From positions 2,981,001 to 3,045,000 of the forward strand of contig OX463822.1 in the NCBI GenBank assembly GCA_949825045.1: 64,000 nt of DNA, given 5' to 3'. Shown piece after piece: positions 29,595 through 39,129 of the stretch (position 1 is its first letter; each line of letters opens with the position of its first letter). Source of the DNA: Argyresthia goedartella. Its lineage: Eukaryota > Arthropoda > Insecta > Lepidoptera > Argyresthiidae. The notes beneath the pieces are model-generated. The model saw nothing but the letters and a program-made list of their open reading frames with translations. It had not been told where the DNA came from and did no database searches. Position numbers and translations under genes: made by a program.

Positions 29595-31054
29595 TGAGTT
29601 ATGTTTACCTGAGCAAGACTTATCTGTTATTGATTGTAGCAAATATCAATATTTAAATGAAATGCAGAGCGCACTTAAAAATGTTATAACAAAGCCAGAA
29701 ATGTTAATTGGTCAGGATTATTACAATTTAATCGTACCGTTGAAAATCTTGTCAGGTAAATCATATGAGCCGTTCGCGACACTTTCTCCTTTAGGGTGGT
29801 GCATTCATGGCAAAGTATGTGTGTCGGGGGCGACGCGCGGCGCGAACGCCAGGCCAGTTCATTACACACTGCTGGTGGGAGGCCGAGCACCCCCGGTGGC
29901 TGTGCGCGACGCGTGTGAACAGCGCGCGCTGTGTGACTTGCATGACGAGGTACGACACGCGTTCGAGCTGGACTCCGCGGGAGTGATAGGTAAGCGTCAC
30001 CTTGAGCGTACCTCTCAACTTATCTATGGAAGGTGGCGCGTGGGTTTACCATGGCGGGATCCTGACTGCTCGATGCCTGACACTCTGCCGCATGCCCTAA
30101 AAAGGCTAAAAGGAATCGAGCGCAAGATGGCCAAGGACTCTGAATATGCCAACAGGTACGCCTAGCGAGTACAACATTTATTCACTAACGATTTTGCTAG
30201 GGAACTAGAGGACACTCAGCGCACGCCAAAGACTTTTCATTTGGCACACTTTGGCGTGGACAATCCAAATAAAAAAAAGTTAAGGTTGGTTTTTGACGCG
30301 GCAGATAGTGCCGCCGGTGCATGTTTAAATGACTATCTGCTCAAGGGGCCGGATCTACTAACGTCACTATGGCGAATCATGCTGCGCTTTAGGGAAAATC
30401 GTATCGCAGTATCCGGAGACATAAAAGACATGTTTCTGCGTATCCAGATCCAGCCTCAAGATCAGGACGCCCTGAGATTTCTTTGGCGGGACGGTCCAGC
30501 TGAACCCGTCAAAACGTATGTAATGACATCCCTAATTTTCGGTGCAAAATGCTCGCCATTTGTCGCGCAGTTCATTAAAAATAAAAATGCCCTGCGCCAC
30601 GAGCACACCGAACCGGCAGCAGTCGACGCGATCTGCAACTCTCACTACGCAGATGACTACATTCAGAGTTTGCCAGACGAAGAGACAGCAATTCAAATGG
30701 TCAGTATAATATCAAAGATACACGCGGAAGGCGGGTTCGAGATTCGTAATTGGACGAGCAATAGTACAACTGTGCTCGACAGCGTGCCAAATGAGACTCT
30801 CGGCACTGCAGCTGTAAAGTTTAAAATGGATCAGCAATTCGAGGGCGAGCGGACGCTCGGGCTCATCTGGTACCCGGCTACTGATGAGCTGGGGTTCGAC
30901 GTTCTCTAAAACGGATTCCCGAGCAGATTGTTTTAGGCCGCCAAAGGCCTACTAAAAGGGTTATGTTAAAGGTAGTTATGTCTATTTTTGACGTGTTTGG
31001 TTTTTTGGCGCCTTTTACCATCCAGGGCAGAATCATGCTCCAGGACACGTGGCC
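29545..31054 (+). pseudogene. BEL/Pao reverse transcriptase part of pol
   Basis: Protease-RT linker 'PLGWCIHGKVCVSG', 'WRVGLPWRDPD', then after a stop at 30163 'RTPKTFHLAHFGVDNPNKKK', 'LRLVFDAADSAAGACLNDYL', 'SGDIKDMFLRIQIQPQDQDA' (first Asp), and 'CNSHYADDYIQSLPDEETA' (catalytic YADD). A stop at 30907 is followed by 'MSIFDVFGFLAPFTIQGRIM' and 'LQDTW', where the LINE insertion begins. Three or more breaks make it inactive. Confidence 0.85.
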
Positions 31055-32128
31055 GTGTGGTCTGCGGAGTGTGCGCGAACCACTACGGTTGCGGGGTCGA
31101 GGACTTATGATTGCCTCATGCCCGCGGCGTCAACTCGGGGGGTAACATCCCCCCCGGTCTTGGGTGGCCCCTACTTGTCAGGGGCCTCGCGTGGTCTTCG
31201 TTGTGCTGTGCTTTCGCCGTCTATTGGCATACACTGGCGACAACGGTGCGGGAGCTTCTTCTTCTTCACTGTGCCGTGCTTTCGCCCTCTTCTGCGGGCT
31301 TACACTGGCGACAGTGGGATGAGCAGCAACTCTCTTGGGAGTGGTCTGCCTTCAGGCGGACGTGCGTGATGCGGAGCAATTTCGTGGAGATGTGCGTGGC
31401 GGCTGTTGTCGGCGCAGTCGTACATGCGCCGTGCCAGCCGCGCGACGAATTTCTCCACGGTGGGCATCCGGGTATCCCTCATGATGGTGGTGTTGCGCAC
31501 GTACCGCCCGGCTCCTGTGATCACCCGCAGGGAGGTGTTCTGGAACCGCTGCAGCCGTGCCTTCTGGGTCTTCGACAGCAGGGCGTACCATGCTGGAGCC
31601 ACGTAGGTGAGCCGCGAGCGCACATAGGCCTTGTACACCCGCAGCTTGGCTCTCAGAGGCAGGCTGGACGACAGGACAGGCCGGAGCATTGCCCGCGCGG
31701 CTTTGGCCCGGTTGATGCAGTGTTGCACCATCGGGACCATGCGCAGCGAGCAGTCGATGTTGCAACCGAGGTATTTCACCGTCGATTGCCACTCGATGTC
31801 CCGGCCCCTCAGCTGTAGCGGGGTCGGACGGCGGGAGCGGGTGGTCAACAGGGCTGTTGTCTTCCCGACGTTCACCGCGGTCCGCCACTTGTCCAGCCAG
31901 GGCGGCAGCAGGTCCAGGAGTCGCTGCATCTTCCTGCAGGCGAGCTCAATTTTGCGCGACGACGCGAAGTAGGCGCTGTCGTCTGCGTAGAGGGCGAGCA
32001 CAACGTCTTCCACCCCCTCCTCGAGATGGCCCTCGAGTGTGGGGGTGTCGTTGGTGTAGAGCGCGTAGAGCACCGGCGAAAGGCAGCTGCCTTGCGGGAC
32101 TCCTGCGCTGATGGCGTGGCGATCGGCC
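31055..32128 (-). mobile_element. GC-rich LINE fragment (RT C-terminal half) inserted in BEL pol
   Basis: Minus-strand frame from 32128 to 31300: 'RHAISAGVPQGSCLSPVLYA', 'DVVLALYADDSAYFASSRKI' (YADD intact), 'WLDKWRTAVNVGKTTALLTT', 'STVKYLGCNIDCSLRM', and 'RAMLRPVLSSSLPLRAKLRV'. A 3' UTR follows to 31055 with 'CATGCCCGCGGCGTCAACTC' on the + strand. It is of the Jockey type, 5' truncated just upstream of the GVPQGS motif, with an uninterrupted frame. GC content is clearly higher than that of the BEL around it, which suggests a recent insertion of a GC-rich family. BEL pol stops at 'LQDTW' and resumes at 'GWDEEISDD'. Confidence 0.85.
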
Positions 32129-32884
32129 ACTGGTTGGGATGAGGAAATTTCCGATGATATATTTACCAGGTGGGTAAAATGGCTCGATCTATTGAAATTA
32201 ATAGGTCGTATACGCATACCAAGATGGTATCAGAAAGCATCCATAGGTGCGAGCGAGACGGAGCGAGGGTCATTCGCTGCGGACAATATCGGTGCTACGA
32301 CGAGCGCTACGACTGCTACTACGCCGCCCGCTACGCCACACTCCGCGCCGGTATCGACTACGAACGCGGTCGCTGCAAATGTAAGCACTATAAATAAATA
32401 TAATAACTTGCAATTGCATTTGTTTTCTGATTCATCTTCAAAAGCTATGTGCGCTGTGGCATATTGGAGATGGGAGATGGATGGACAGGTTTCTGTAGCC
32501 TTTGTTTCTAGTAAATGCAGAGTTACACCTGTTAAACCGCTGACTATAAACAGATATGAACTTCAAGGTGCATTGTTAGCGGCGAGATTGGCTGACAGTG
32601 TGCTGCGCGAACATAAAGTCACTACGGCGCAGCGGTACTTCTGGTGTGATTCAGCGTGTGTTTTGCACTGGCTCCGGAATGATACTCGCAACTACAATAT
32701 ATTCATTGCAAACCGGTTGGGCGAAATAGACGAGTTATCGCGCGCTAATGAATGGCGTTACATACCTACGAAGCTAAACATCGCTGATGTAGCTACTCGC
32801 GAGGTTTATGACGACTCCATATTTAAGAACGAGTGGCTTTCTTTCTTTACTCCAACGAATCGCAGTGGCCGAGTAATCCAGTGA
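32129..32884 (+). pseudogene. BEL/Pao RNase H region
   Basis: Resumes pol with 'GWDEEISDDIFTRWVKWLDL', then a Thr/Ala-rich spacer 'ATTSATTATTPPATPHSAPV' where a regular 'RIPRCY...' linker is expected, then RNase H: 'LQLHLFSDSSSKAMCAVAYW' (catalytic Asp), 'TINRYELQGALLAARLADS' (Glu), 'FWCDSACVLHWLRNDTRNYN' (Asp), and 'EWRYIPTKLNIADVATR'. The frame changes near 32840. Confidence 0.85.
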
Positions 32885-34444
32885 GCCCTGAAATAGATGA
32901 ACTTACTTCAGAGTATATTAATATAGTTCATAATGAAAGTAAGGACTTACCTGTGCCAGACGCGACGCGATTCTCTTCATGGCTGCGCTTGCAGAGGGCG
33001 ACGGCAGCTGTTCTGAAATTTATCGAAAGGTGCAGACACCGCTCCGCGGACATTGATTGCGCACTGATGGAACGAGCTGAGCAGCTGCTGCTAAAACAAA
33101 CGCAGCAGGAGTCATTCGGCGCCGACATCGTCGCCATGAACAATTGCAACATTTTGGACCGCAGCAGTAAACTCCGACATCTATCGCCGTTTTTAGATGA
33201 AAATGGTCTTCTACGATGCGATGGACGTATAGACGCCGCAGTAGATGTTGCACTTGAAGCAAAGAGGCTTATTATATAGGACGGCAAGCATGCGGTGTCA
33301 AGATTATTGGTCAGGAGTTACCACGAGAAGGCTGTGCATGGAAACCACGAGGGAGTTGTGAATGACCTGAAACAAAAATACTGGTTATTAAGACTACGGC
33401 AGACAGTGAAATCTATAGTAGCTGCTTGTATGCTTTGTCATATTAAGAAGGCAAAACCTCAAGTACCTAGAATGGGAAACTTACCAGAAGCTCGTCTGGC
33501 ACATCACCAGCGTCCCTTAACGTACTGTGGCCTTGACTTATTCGGGCCGATGGAGGTGACAGTTGGGAGACGCCACGAATTGAGATATGGCGTTTTGTTC
33601 ACTTGTCTTACGCTGAGGGCGATACACTTGGAAATTGTTAACTCACTTACCTCGGACTCGCTGATCATGGCTCTTCGGCGTTTGGCGGCGAGACGTGGTT
33701 GGCCTAGTACCTGTTTTCTGACAACGGGACAAACCTACGCGGCGCTGACACGGAGTTACAACGATCCTTGCAGGAACTGGACGTAGAGGTCCTGAAAAAC
33801 AAAGGTGTTAATTGCGGAGTACAGTGGACCTTCATTCCCCCCGCCAGTCCACACTGGGGTGGGGCATGGGAACGGCTGATCAGGAGCGTGAAAACGTCGT
33901 TAAAGGTAATTCTGAAGGTACGCGCCCCTAGAGACGAGGTACTTTCCACCTTGATGACGGAGGTGGAGAATATGGTAAATGGCCGTCCACTTACCCATGT
34001 GTCCGTCGACCCTGGCAGCGAAGAAACGCTTACACCTAATCATTTTTGATTATGGGGCAAGCATCGCACTTACCTATCGTAGGGAACTTCGATGACTCCG
34101 ATCTCTTTTCTCGTAAGCAGTGGCGGAAATCTCAGAGGCTTGCCGACATGTAATGGACACGGTGGGTTAAAGAAATTGTGTCAGAGCTCATACCGAGATC
34201 CAAGTGGACCCAGGAACAAAAACCTCTGCAGGTAGGTGACTTTGTTCTCATAGTAGATCCAGCTGCACAAAGGAACGTGTGGCCGAAGGGTGTTATCCAG
34301 CAAGTCTACCCTGGTCGAAACGGCCGCATAAGGGTGGTCGAGGTAAGAACTAAATCAGGAACTTTGAAGCGTTCTGCTTCGCGCGTTGCTCGTATTCCAA
34401 TGGGTGTTGAGTGCTTAGGCAGCACTCAGGGTGGGGAGTGTTAG
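32833..34444 (+). pseudogene. BEL/Pao integrase
   Basis: The zinc-binding head includes 'LVRSYHEKAVHGNHEGVVND' (two His) and 'IVAACMLCHIKKAKPQ' (two Cys). The catalytic core has 'YCGLDLFGPMEVTVGRRHEL' (first Asp), then a one-base loss near 33716 that turns 'FSDNGTNLRGADTELQRSL' (second Asp) out of frame, then 'FIPPASPHWGGAWERLIRSV' (Glu in WE). A stop at 34049 follows 'PLTHVSVDPGSEETLTPNHF', and the C-terminal domain continues with 'LQVGDFVLIVDPAAQRNVWP' and 'YPGRNGRIRVVEVRTKSG' up to the 3' LTR. Stops occur also near 33279. Confidence 0.85.
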
Positions 34445-34694
34445 CGACGTGCTCATGTTTTTTATTTGTAATTGTTTAAGGGTAGTTTTATTTTATATTC
34501 TACTTTTCTATGTGTGCGGTGTGACGAGCCAGTCGCGTCAGTCGGTCTATGCTATCCGCGCGAGACGCCCGTACACACTATTGTTAATATTTTGAGGTTA
34601 TATTGTGTACTTTGTGTGCGTTTTACAAAATATAAGCTATTCGAAAGTTCTACTGTGTTCACCATTTCGTCACGGCGAGACCCAACCTTCAACA
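34439..34694 (+). repeat. BEL/Pao 3' LTR
   Basis: 256 bp, TGTTAG...CAACA. Preceded by the purine tract at 34428-34438 and followed by GTACC. Confidence 0.9.
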
Positions 34695-34734
34695 GTACCT
34701 ATACCTTATCTAACACATGTTTATTTCTTTTCAG

Positions 34735-35550
34735 GTTGCGTTAATATTTGGTATTCATGGTGCATGTAGACGGCAAGAGCTTTACAATAATACCACAAAA
34801 GACATTAAAAATCAAGGCAAAATGCTTTTAGTTAAAATCCCAAACACTAAAAACAAAATATCCCGATCTTTTATTATCGACGGCCCATTTTATGACGTGG
34901 TTAAAAAATATGAAGCTCTGCGTACGACTAAGACAAAAAATAATCATTTCTTTCAGAATTACCAAAAAGGTAAAGGTACTGCGCAACCTATTGGCATAAA
35001 TAAATTCGGTGCCATGCCAAAGGAAGTCGCCAAGTTTTTAGGATTGCCGGATGCTGATTGTTATACAGGGCACAGTTTCAGAAGAACGTCAGCTACATTA
35101 CTTGCTGATTCGGGAGCTGATATATTGACTTTAAAGCGGCATGGCGGGTGGCGTTCTAACGCAGTAGCAGAATCTTATGTAGAAGATTCCATCCAAAAGA
35201 AAGCAAATATAAGTGCTAAAATAACTCAGACAACAAATTTGGAGCCACAATCGAAGAAGTTTTGCCCTGAGCCGCGCCCCTCTACTTCTACTGATGATAC
35301 TTTTTTATTTACAACTAATGAAGAATTACAATGCTATTCTGCCGCCTTTCAAGAAGTTTCGTCGTCTCCAACATTTACCCTAACACAAAACAATGACATT
35401 ATGAATAGTAATAATAATAATAACATAATTAAAAAACCAACTACAACTACGTATCATTTTAATAATTGTAATTTCACTAACAGTTTCGATAATAAAAAAT
35501 TAACAAAATATAAAATGTTTTTTTTTTCTGTTTCCTCGCAAATGTGTTAA
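34735..35550 (+). CDS. Crypton-like tyrosine recombinase, exon B (catalytic domain)
   Basis: The acceptor TTTCTTTTCAG (ends 34734) joins exon A in frame ('LATK' + 'VALIFGIHGACRRQELYN'). The catalytic set is complete: Arg in 'CRRQEL' (about 34766), Lys-rich beta hairpin 'IPNTKNKISRSFII', 'GHSFRRTSATLL' (His-x-x-Arg, about 35071), 'KRHGGWRSNAVAESYVEDS' (second His, Trp and the Tyr nucleophile near 35173). An Asn/Thr-rich tail follows to TAA 35550. The arrangement is that of Crypton elements and genes derived from them in insects. Such elements are single-gene DNA transposons without RT. Whether this copy is a mobile element or a domesticated gene cannot be told from one locus. Confidence 0.75.
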   Translation, partial: VALIFGIHGACRRQELYNNTTKDIKNQGKMLLVKIPNTKNKISRSFIIDGPFYDVVKKYEALRTTKTKNNHFFQNYQKGKGTAQPIGINKFGAMPKEVAKFLGLPDADCYTGHSFRRTSATLLADSGADILTLKRHGGWRSNAVAESYVEDSIQKKANISAKITQTTNLEPQSKKFCPEPRPSTSTDDTFLFTTNEELQCYSAAFQEVSSSPTFTLTQNNDIMNSNNNNNIIKKPTTTTYHFNNCNFTNSFDNKKLTKYKMFFFSVSSQMC

Positions 35551-35577
35551 AAAACGTCGTGCGATATACGTGCGTAT

Positions 35578-35623
35578 TGGTTATAACATGCTCGGCTCAA
35601 TTACGCCTCGCATGTTATAACCA
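35578..35623. repeat. perfect hairpin downstream of the recombinase gene
   Basis: 14-bp arms TGGTTATAACATGC and GCATGTTATAACCA around an 18-base CG-containing loop, 27 bases after the recombinase stop codon. Confidence 0.7.
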
Positions 35624-35764
35624 TCTTAACGCATTTATATCTTAATGTACTATTACAGAATCTATTGTTGAGAAACAAATATTTGTTAATTTCGCTTTTC
35701 ATAATTCATTGTGATACTTGCTATTACTTTTCCTGATATTTATTTAATTTTTAGAAAATGTTGA

Positions 35765-36055
35765 GTTTTTCAGCCATTCAGCTGCTTTGTTAGTTAGAGT
35801 GAAGAGGACAGTAGGGTTTCCATATTTTCTTTTAGGACAGTCTCTAATTATGTGTTCCGTGCTCTGAACATCCGCCCCGATATAGAATGTTGCCTGAATA
35901 ACGTAATGCTTGTAGTGAATTGCTGATAATAGTCGGTACAGGTATTCGGTGGATTGATCTAAACCACTTAGAACACAAATACATTGAAGATCTTTGCCAG
36001 AAAACGTGACAATCTCCGAACCATAGTAGACGATATATCAATTGAGGCTGCAAAA
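35765..36055 (-). mobile_element. LINE C-terminal fragment (after RNase H / zinc motif)
   Basis: Minus-strand translation includes 'GADVQSTEHIIRDCPKRKYG' and 'TLTNKAAEWLKNSTF', the Cys/His tail found at the end of R1- or I-type LINE ORF2 proteins. The upstream part is frameshifted. Confidence 0.55.
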
Positions 36056-37640
36056 AATGGATAACGCATCAACCCACAAACAGTATCTACGGATTGCAAG
36101 GGCTTTGTTAAAAGTGGATTTACTTTATTTTTACTAGGCGTAAAAAATTCTTTCTTTCTATAATCTTCTCACATCCATTTACAAAAAGGGGTACAGTGAC
36201 ATTAAATCATGGATACTAGTTAAAACTATACCTATTTGACGTACAATTATTGTTACGTTGGGTTTATTATGTTTATTTCAAAAATTTAAATATTATACAT
36301 TTTATATCCCTAAACGGATTTTGTAAAGTATAATTTATGGTTTTTTTTTCAGGAAACTTTACATTCGAGTTTTTTTTAATAATTTGACTCGTATATTTTG
36401 AACTCATGAATTATTCACCACAACAGCCTTCTACAACTTTTATTATCCTGCCAAATTAATGGTTTTTACTAGAAAATGCGTGTTTAGCATGATTTAAGTC
36501 TCATAAAGATCAATCATTCATGAAATGGTCAACAAGATGTAAGAGAAAAAACTGGATTTACTTGGAAATTATTCTGAACAACCTTAACTATCCGTGAATA
36601 ATAAAAGATAATACTACAAAACGGTGAGTAATTGGTCATAAACACAACATAAGCTCATCGTCACAGACCTCAAACCTCATGGGAAAATGTGTCCCATAAT
36701 ACATTGGTATTCCCATTTCCCATTTCTAAAACATTCTGTTAACCGTCGACTTTCGGGTCTTATTCTCATAATATAGTTCACCTGTCCCGATCCCATTTCG
36801 ACAGCCTCGATCGTATTCTCGATTTTCGCTGGAAGGCGTTTCGTGTTACTGACTGGACTCAGTGCTTCTGCTCGACGGCTCTCTAACGTAGGTTGAACCG
36901 TTCGTGATCGAGACTCATGATATCGATCCTGTATCTCCTGACATATTACGATTAAGTATAAAGTAGTCGCTGCCTCTCCCTGGCCCAGACTCGCGGCACG
37001 AAAAACCACTAAGCCTCCATCATTGGACATCTCGCCGGCTTGCGGCGCTCGACTGACTTATCAAGTGATTCTGTTTGAATGGTAGCACTTCGAACTATGA
37101 GGCTTGTACTTCCGAGAAGCAGAAAAAGAGAGAGAGATCTCTTAGACTATGTGAAATAAATGTCATTGCAACCGTAGTTTATTTTTGTACCGACGTGAGA
37201 ATCTCAGTCTACAAGAAAATTCTCTATCTCGACACAAAAATTGTTGATTTGCTGGTTTTCAGGATGAAATTTACTACGATTTGTGTATTTCAAGCAAAAA
37301 ACCACACCTAACGATTTTTTTAAATCGGTATAGATATCAAAAACTCAGAATATAACGACTATTATGAGTTTTTAAATAGCATAGATAGCAACTATAGTTT
37401 AGCATTTGTATAGCAACGCTTACAGCGCTTCTAGAAGCATATACGCTGAACTAAAAATGGTATCGTTATGTTCTTGCCCTCATCATTCAAAATAAAGAGA
37501 TAATGGCATTATTGTTACTTGTCCGTTGCGTTTACTTCGCCATCTCATAATAGACGTAAAGGTTGATACTCGGATAATATTCAGAAACGAAAGCGAGCAA
37601 GATATCGCGAGATTTGTTGCAATTGAAAATACTTCACTTA
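36056..37640. other. unassigned sequence with one 117-codon minus-strand frame
   Basis: Mostly AT-rich without recognised repeats. From 36677 to 37030 there is a higher-GC block with an open minus-strand frame starting ATG 37030 ('MSNDGGLVVFRAASLGQGEA') and containing 'QEIQDRYHESRSRTVQPTLE'. No domain or splice context is recognised. It could be a host exon or an old element. Confidence 0.3.
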
Positions 37641-37654
37641 TATGTATAAACAAA

Positions 37655-37985
37655 CATTTACTTATAGGCACTTACATTGCTTCTGGCCCCACACTAGGAT
37701 ACCCTCTGTCGCGGATACCAGAAAGAGCGACGTCACACACATACAAAAATCGAAGACCTTTTTTTTTCTTTGCCCCGGCGATTGAACCCGGGACCTATCG
37801 CGTGGTAGCCACAACCGCTGCGCCACAGAGGTCGTCAACCGCTGCGCCACAAAGGTCGTCAACCGCTGCGCCACAAAGGTCGTCAACCGCTGCGCCACAA
37901 AGGTCGTCAACCGCTGCGCCACAAAGGTCGTCAACCGCTGCGCCACAAAGGTCGTCAACCGCTGCGCCACAGAGGTTACCACAGA
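37655..37985 (-). repeat. tRNA-derived SINE (S1) with 7-fold tandem A-box unit
   Basis: Reverse complement of the left part is a normal S1 body: core 'GGTATCCTAGTGTGGGGCC', B box GGTTCAATCGCCGG. In front of it the tRNA-like head is repeated: a 24-bp unit containing TGGCGCAGCGG occurs seven times (37813-37980). TGGCGCAGCGG fits the pol III A-box consensus TRGYNNARNNG at every position. Units differ only at one A/G position. Confidence 0.85.
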
Positions 37986-37989
37986 GGCC

Positions 37990-38600
37990 CTAAACATCAT
38001 CTGAGCACACCGACGAATAGTCATTCCAAATTCGAATAACTACATTTGCAAATTGCTTTCACTAATCATTCACGCAATCAATGGGAAATTGAGCCTGTAT
38101 CAGAACTAAATCAAAGTATCAGAGTAAACTGCAGAATTGTCACGTTGCCCTTATTTTCGTAGATTGCTATAGTCCTGAATGGTTTGTAATTAATTCTACA
38201 GATTGCGAAAGGATTGAAGGTCCTCGATAATGTTGAAATGTCTCAGTCATTAATCTGAAAGTGAATGGATGAAGAAGAAAGTTGATGGAAAATGATTATT
38301 TATTGAACGACTATAGCAACCCAATTTTCTGAGTTTAGGCTTTTACACTATATTGCTGTGAGCTATCCCTCATGCACGGTGGCAAATCGTTGGTGGAACT
38401 ATCCAAAAACAAGGTCAAGCACTCATTATTTTTAACTTAATATAATTAAAACACATCCTGCTAGACAAACTCTCCATACGTTTAAGTAGTAAATCTGTCG
38501 AATTACCTTCAAGTAATAAAGTAATGTAATGTTGAGGCTGTGTAGTATTATTTATTAGCAACAAATATAATGATCACCAAAATATTTTTTCCCTACCCAA
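37990..38600. other. unassigned AT-rich sequence
   Basis: No gene or repeat recognised. Confidence 0.35.
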
Positions 38601-38604
38601 AATG

Positions 38605-38745
38605 GCTAAATAACCACTAAAAGTTGCAAAAACTATCAGGGCAAAATACTTCGCTTCGCTCACCCCCTTTGTCCTTCGTGTTAGGTTGAACATGTAAGAA
38701 CAACAAAAAGTACTTAAAATATAAACTTAAGAACACAAAACATAA
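38605..38745 (+). repeat. dispersed repeat family R, rearranged copy
   Basis: 'GGGCAAAATACTTCGCTTCG' is followed directly by CTCACCCCC, the inverse of the 'GGGGGTGAGCGAAG' segment seen in the other copies, then 'GTTGAACATGTAAGAACAAC'. The middle appears inverted or deleted relative to 1600-1800. Confidence 0.45.
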
Positions 38746-39129
38746 AAAGAAGTTTGGTGATCATTTATCCAAACACAATTTGGTGGACATTTATCCATTC
38801 TGGCAGTCATTTCGAATTTATTGGTAGTAAAATTATTATTTATTTTACTAAGAGTTTATTTAACTTTGTATGTTTCTTGTGTTTGTACCTCTAAGTATAT
38901 ATGTGTTCCGAAATAAACGTTTTTAAATTTGAGTTAAATGTTTTCCCCGTGGCAACGTTGTCGTCCTTATCACCAGTGAGTACCTAAAACTCATAATTAA
39001 ACTCAACTCGACTTTTTTATTTGCAAATAGGCAAAAATAATGCACTTTTACAAGTCAAACTCTTGCTTAAGTCTATGAATAAAAATAAAATTAAATCAAT
39101 TATGAGCAACTAAACTAATGAGTACATAA

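Larger units (their letters stand above)
27413..34699 (+). mobile_element. BEL/Pao LTR retrotransposon with GTACC target duplication
   Basis: LTRs at 27418-27673 and 34439-34694, both 256 bp, starting TGTTAGCGACG and ending CCTTCAACA. Target duplication GTACC at 27413-27417 and 34695-34699. I count six differences between the LTRs (about 2.3%). A TGG primer-site start lies at 27676, and the purine tract AGGGTGGGGAG (34428-34438) lies just before the 3' LTR. Domain order is gag, protease, RT, RNase H, integrase, as in BEL/Pao. It sits in the intron of the Crypton-like gene in the same orientation. A GC-rich LINE fragment interrupts pol at 31055-32128. Confidence 0.9.

Noticed and set aside
31111..31818. 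Long + strand frames of 235 and 113 codons at 31-32 kb
   Set aside because: They are antisense shadows of the GC-rich LINE RT on the minus strand, which has the YADD and GVPQGS motifs.
37813..37980. CRISPR-like array
   Set aside because: The 24-bp units are directly adjacent without spacers, and the genome is eukaryotic.
37526..37993. 155-codon + frame with a repeated 'TAAPQRSS' unit and the matching 120-codon minus frame
   Set aside because: The protein repeats are translation of the 24-bp SINE A-box array; there is no start context or other support for a gene.
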